From the NCBI GenBank assembly GCA_028679485.1, contig JAJRBL010000191.1, positions 1-8,332 of the forward strand: a DNA stretch of 8,332 nucleotides, written 5' to 3'. Numbering within the stretch: position 1 is the stretch's first letter; the number at the start of each line of letters is the position of its first letter. The position numbers were made by a program, and so were the translations under genes. Origin of the DNA: Methanospirillum sp. (GTDB lineage Archaea; Halobacteriota; Methanomicrobia; Methanomicrobiales; Methanospirillaceae). The notes beneath the pieces were generated by a model. The model was given only the letters and a program-made list of their open reading frames with translations. It was not told the origin of the DNA and searched no databases. Positions 6,010 to 8,332 of this stretch are shown here, one piece after another.

Positions 6010-6783
6010 ATGAAGATTGCAATTACCGGTAAAGGAGGGGTTGGCAAGACATTCATCGCCGGAACCCTCGCCTGCCGCTACGCAGCATCCGGCCTTACCA
6101 CCATAGCCATTGATGCAGACTCCTCTCCAAATTTGGGCTTAACCCTTGGATTATCCGAGGCTGAAGTTGATCGTATCGTTCCTGTCGCTGAGAACTCCGG
6201 CCTGATTGAAGAGAAGACACAGACCGGGTATCAGGGGGTGTTCCATCTTACCTTTACGGTTGATGACATTATCCGTTCCCAGGCAGTTCTGACACCCTGT
6301 GGGGTCAAGATCCTTGTCATGGGAACCGTGCACGTGGTAGGTTCCGGATGTGCCTGTCCGGCACATCATCTCATCCGGACCCTCATCAACCATCTCGTTA
6401 CCGAACGGAACGAGATAGTGATACTGGATATGGAGGCAGGGATTGAGCATCTCGGAAGGGGAACCGCGGAACAGGTGGATGTCATGCTGGTGGTGACCGA
6501 TGCCCACCAGGCATCCCTGGTAACAGCCGGGAGAATCGTCCGCATGGCCCTTAATGCAGGCATTCCCCATGTTGCCCTGGTTGCAAACAGGATCTTAGGT
6601 TCAGGACAGGAGGAACAGATCAGGGTTTTTGCCAAAGGCCTGGGAGTGCCGGTTGCGGCAGTCATACCGTACGATCCCCTCGTGATGGAGGCAGGAGTAC
6701 AGGGAATCTCTCCTGTCGGCGGTGACACGACCGGAACCCGGGCGATAGCCGGGCTGATTACATGGCTATCCGGAGATGCATGA
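6010..6783 (+). CDS. cooC: CooC-type nickel-insertion ATPase (CODH maturation), copy 1
   Basis: A 257-residue SIMIBI-class P-loop ATPase. It has the deviant Walker A GKGGVGKT (residues 7-14) with the signature lysine 8, IDADSSPNLGLTLGL (34-48), and the Walker B/switch II segment ILDMEAGIEHLGRGT (138-152). The pair Cys114-x-Cys116 in GSGCACPAH matches the CxC motif that binds nickel between two monomers in characterised CooC. The family is a homodimer that uses ATP hydrolysis to mature the Ni-Fe-S C-cluster of CO dehydrogenase. A close relative, AcsF, serves the A-cluster of acetyl-CoA synthase. The cdhA gene two positions downstream supports this role. It acts in the cytoplasm. The start is set by GGAGGGG 7 nt upstream. 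Which cluster it serves cannot be read from sequence. Confidence 0.92.
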   Translation: MKIAITGKGGVGKTFIAGTLACRYAASGLTTIAIDADSSPNLGLTLGLSEAEVDRIVPVAENSGLIEEKTQTGYQGVFHLTFTVDDIIRSQAVLTPCGVKILVMGTVHVVGSGCACPAHHLIRTLINHLVTERNEIVILDMEAGIEHLGRGTAEQVDVMLVVTDAHQASLVTAGRIVRMALNAGIPHVALVANRILGSGQEEQIRVFAKGLGVPVAAVIPYDPLVMEAGVQGISPVGGDTTGTRAIAGLITWLSGDA

Positions 6784-6786
6784 TAC

Positions 6787-7548
6787 ATGAAGACGATTGT
6801 GGTAATGGGCAGGGGCGGAACAGGCAAAACCTCGTTTGTAAGTCTTATAACCGACTACCTTCTCAAAAAAGGGGAAATGCCTCTCCTTCTCGTCGACCTG
6901 GATCCTGACCAGAGCCTGGGAGAGATGGTCGGGGTCGACCTGGAAGCGGAGGGAAAAAAAAGCATTGCTGAGCTGCTCGAGGATACCTTTATCGGAAAGG
7001 GAGGAACCCTGTCGGGAATTTCCCCTTCCGAAAGAATCGAGCAGCGGATCTGGGAAGAGGGGATGTACGAAGGAGAAAAATTCGATTTCATTGCTATCGG
7101 GACAAAATGGATCGAAGGATGCTACTGCATGCCTGACACTGCCTTAAAAGAAGCCCTCGGCCGTCTGACAAAACAGTACCGGTATATGCTCGTTGATGCC
7201 CCGGGAGGCCTTGAACACCTGAACCGACGGATTACAGCAGATGTGGACGATATTATCGACGTGTTAGGTCCTTCTGCGAAGTCATTTGCACATCTCGAAC
7301 GGGCACGGAGGGTTGCCTATGAGTCCGGGATCCACTACCGGCGTTTCTTCTCGGTCGGTGGTTTTCTCTTCCCGAAGGCCCTTGAATACCGGGCAGAAAA
7401 GATCGAGGATATCCCCTACCTTGGCAGGATATCGTATGATGAAGAGATAGCCCGAAGAACGGTGGAAGGGGAACCCGTTCTGGGCCTGATGCCGGTCCAT
7501 CCCGGGCCTGCCTCGGTATTCAGGGTAATGAATAAACTCGGATATTAA
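6787..7548 (+). CDS. CooC-type ATPase, copy 2, with Arg in place of the signature Lys
   Basis: A 253-residue paralogue beginning 3 bp after the first cooC, with GGAG at 6772-6775 as a likely ribosome binding site. The P-loop reads GRGGTGKT (residues 8-15), so the intermolecular 'signature' lysine of the MinD/CooC family is Arg9, while the catalytic P-loop Lys14 is kept. VDLDPDQSLGEMVGVD (36-51) is the switch I region and LVDAPGGLEHLNRR (135-148) the Walker B/switch II region. Cys112-x-Cys114 in EGCYCMPD keeps the metal-binding pair. The two copies look diverged rather than recently duplicated: P-loop, switch II and tail all differ. It probably also matures nickel sites of the CODH/ACS complex; a split of labour (C-cluster versus A-cluster) is inference. 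The cdhA promoter follows after 71 bp. Confidence 0.9.
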   Translation: MKTIVVMGRGGTGKTSFVSLITDYLLKKGEMPLLLVDLDPDQSLGEMVGVDLEAEGKKSIAELLEDTFIGKGGTLSGISPSERIEQRIWEEGMYEGEKFDFIAIGTKWIEGCYCMPDTALKEALGRLTKQYRYMLVDAPGGLEHLNRRITADVDDIIDVLGPSAKSFAHLERARRVAYESGIHYRRFFSVGGFLFPKALEYRAEKIEDIPYLGRISYDEEIARRTVEGEPVLGLMPVHPGPASVFRVMNKLGY

Positions 7549-7560
7549 TTAATCTCCGAA

Positions 7561-7577
7561 CGATATTCTTTATATCG
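7561..7577. promoter_or_regulatory. TATA box embedded in a dyad, cdhA promoter
   Basis: CGATAT (7561-7566) and ATATCG (7572-7577) are exact reverse complements around TCTTT, and the TATA sequence TTTATAT (7569-7575) lies within. The expected transcription start is near 7598-7602, giving a leader of about 20 nt to the GTG at 7620. The gap of 71 bp after the second cooC is enough for an independent promoter. The dyad could be an operator or an accident of the AT-rich box. Confidence 0.5.
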
Positions 7578-7619
7578 AACACTTCCATTAATAAAAAGCG
7601 ATCCTCCGGCCGGATAGGT

Positions 7620-8332
7620 GTGAACAGAAAAAATATATATATTAAAATCAGCGAAGCCACGAGTACCTCGGGGTCCGTCAAGGATCTCGAGATACAGATA
7701 GGGAAGATCAAGGCAGATCAATGGAATGAAGAAGAAGGTCCGACGCCGTTTCCCGATCATACGGATCTCCGGAACTGGGACCGGAGACTGCTCTCCCGTT
7801 ATAAACCTCTTTATCTCCCGTTTTGTGACCTCTGCTGCCTGTGTACCTATGGGAAATGTGATCTGTCAGGGGGAAAAAAAGGTGCCTGCGGGATCGGCAT
7901 GGAAGCCCAGCAGTCCCGTATCGTTCTTCTGGCTGCATGTATCGGGGCGGCAACCCATATCAGTCATGCCCGCCACCTTACCGAACACCTGATCCAGACA
8001 AAAGGGCGGGAGATGCCCCTTGATATCGGCGGAACGAACGTGGATCTCGAGGCACCGATCATCAGGCTGGTCTGCGGTATCCGCCCCCGGACGCTTGGCG
8101 ACCTTGAGATAGTACTTGACTATGCCGAACGCCAGGTAACCGACCTGCTGGCGGCAACCCATACCGGGCAGGAAGGGGATGCCCTTGATTTTGAATCAAA
8201 GGTCCTCCATGCCGGCATGATGGATCACGTGGGGCTTGAGGTTGCCGATATCGCACAGGTATCAGCATTTGACTTTCCGAAAGCAGATCCCCGGGCAGAA
8301 CTCGTGGAACTGGGTATGGGAACTATCGATCC
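7620..8332 (+). CDS. cdhA: CO dehydrogenase/acetyl-CoA synthase complex, alpha subunit CdhA (partial, N-terminal 237 residues)
   Basis: The frame is open from a GTG at 7620 to the window edge, about a third of the roughly 800-residue family. It carries the cysteine block of archaeal CdhA: PFCDLCCLCTYGKCDL (residues 67-82) followed by GACGI (88-92), with Cys69, 72, 73, 75, 80 and 90 available for the Fe-S clusters. The histidine-rich ATHISHARHLTEH stretch (111-123) and LDYAERQVTDLLAATHTGQEG also match the family. CdhA holds the Ni-Fe-S C-cluster that interconverts CO2 and CO, and works with CdhB, and with CdhC/D/E, in acetyl-CoA synthesis from CO2 and a methyl group. GTG is preferred because no in-frame ATG lies between it and the cysteines; AGGTG runs directly into it, so initiation may depend little on a Shine-Dalgarno site. 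The rest lies outside the window. Confidence 0.95.
   Translation, partial: MNRKNIYIKISEATSTSGSVKDLEIQIGKIKADQWNEEEGPTPFPDHTDLRNWDRRLLSRYKPLYLPFCDLCCLCTYGKCDLSGGKKGACGIGMEAQQSRIVLLAACIGAATHISHARHLTEHLIQTKGREMPLDIGGTNVDLEAPIIRLVCGIRPRTLGDLEIVLDYAERQVTDLLAATHTGQEGDALDFESKVLHAGMMDHVGLEVADIAQVSAFDFPKADPRAELVELGMGTID

Noticed and set aside
7632..7642. AT-rich ATATATATATT as a cdhA promoter TATA box
   Set aside because: It would put the transcript start inside the coding region, and no in-frame ATG lies before the essential cysteines; the box at 7569-7575 fits better.

Overview
The window is archaeal and almost certainly from a hydrogenotrophic methanogen. The best guess is order Methanomicrobiales (Methanoregula-like); that placement is inference from gene content and protein style. 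Direct support comes from the start of an archaeal-type CO dehydrogenase/acetyl-CoA synthase alpha subunit (cdhA), two CooC-type nickel-insertion ATPases, DUF4013 membrane proteins and a COG1361 S-layer-like protein. TATA-like promoters and Shine-Dalgarno sites of the GGAGG/GGTGA type also fit. No tRNA, rRNA, CRISPR array, insertion sequence or transposase was seen.

Layout. Positions 2-64 (+) are the last codons of a gene entering from the left, probably a DUF4013 paralogue. It converges on a complete DUF4013 membrane protein (110-766, -), with two tandem hairpins between them. A divergent promoter region of about 235 bp (767-1001) contains a perfect 19-bp palindrome. Next is a tightly packed plus-strand set: PadR repressor (1002-1328), HAAS/DUF1700 membrane protein (1315-1896) and DUF4097 'toastrack' protein (1893-2675). 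After a 79-bp gap with its own TATA-like site come a COG1361-type surface protein (2755-4002), a MacB/FtsX-type permease (4002-5207) and its LolD/MacB-type ATPase (5210-5890). The two halves look like one envelope module: a repressor, a membrane signalling partner and an extracytoplasmic beta-sheet protein next to an exporter with a surface-anchored partner.

The second theme is the nickel enzyme of the Wood-Ljungdahl pathway. Two CooC-like P-loop ATPases (6010-6783 and 6787-7548) lie 3 bp apart, and cdhA begins at 7620 with a GTG codon and runs off the right end. The CooC proteins very likely load nickel into the CdhA C-cluster and/or the acetyl-CoA synthase A-cluster. The 119-bp gap before the first cooC is the most structured non-coding stretch. 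It has two inverted repeats of identical geometry (7-13-7) flanking a TATA-like box, then a third hairpin abutting the ribosome binding site. The cdhA promoter has its own dyad across the TATA box. These look like regulatory sites for a nickel, redox or carbon-responsive regulator, but no regulator for them is encoded in the window.
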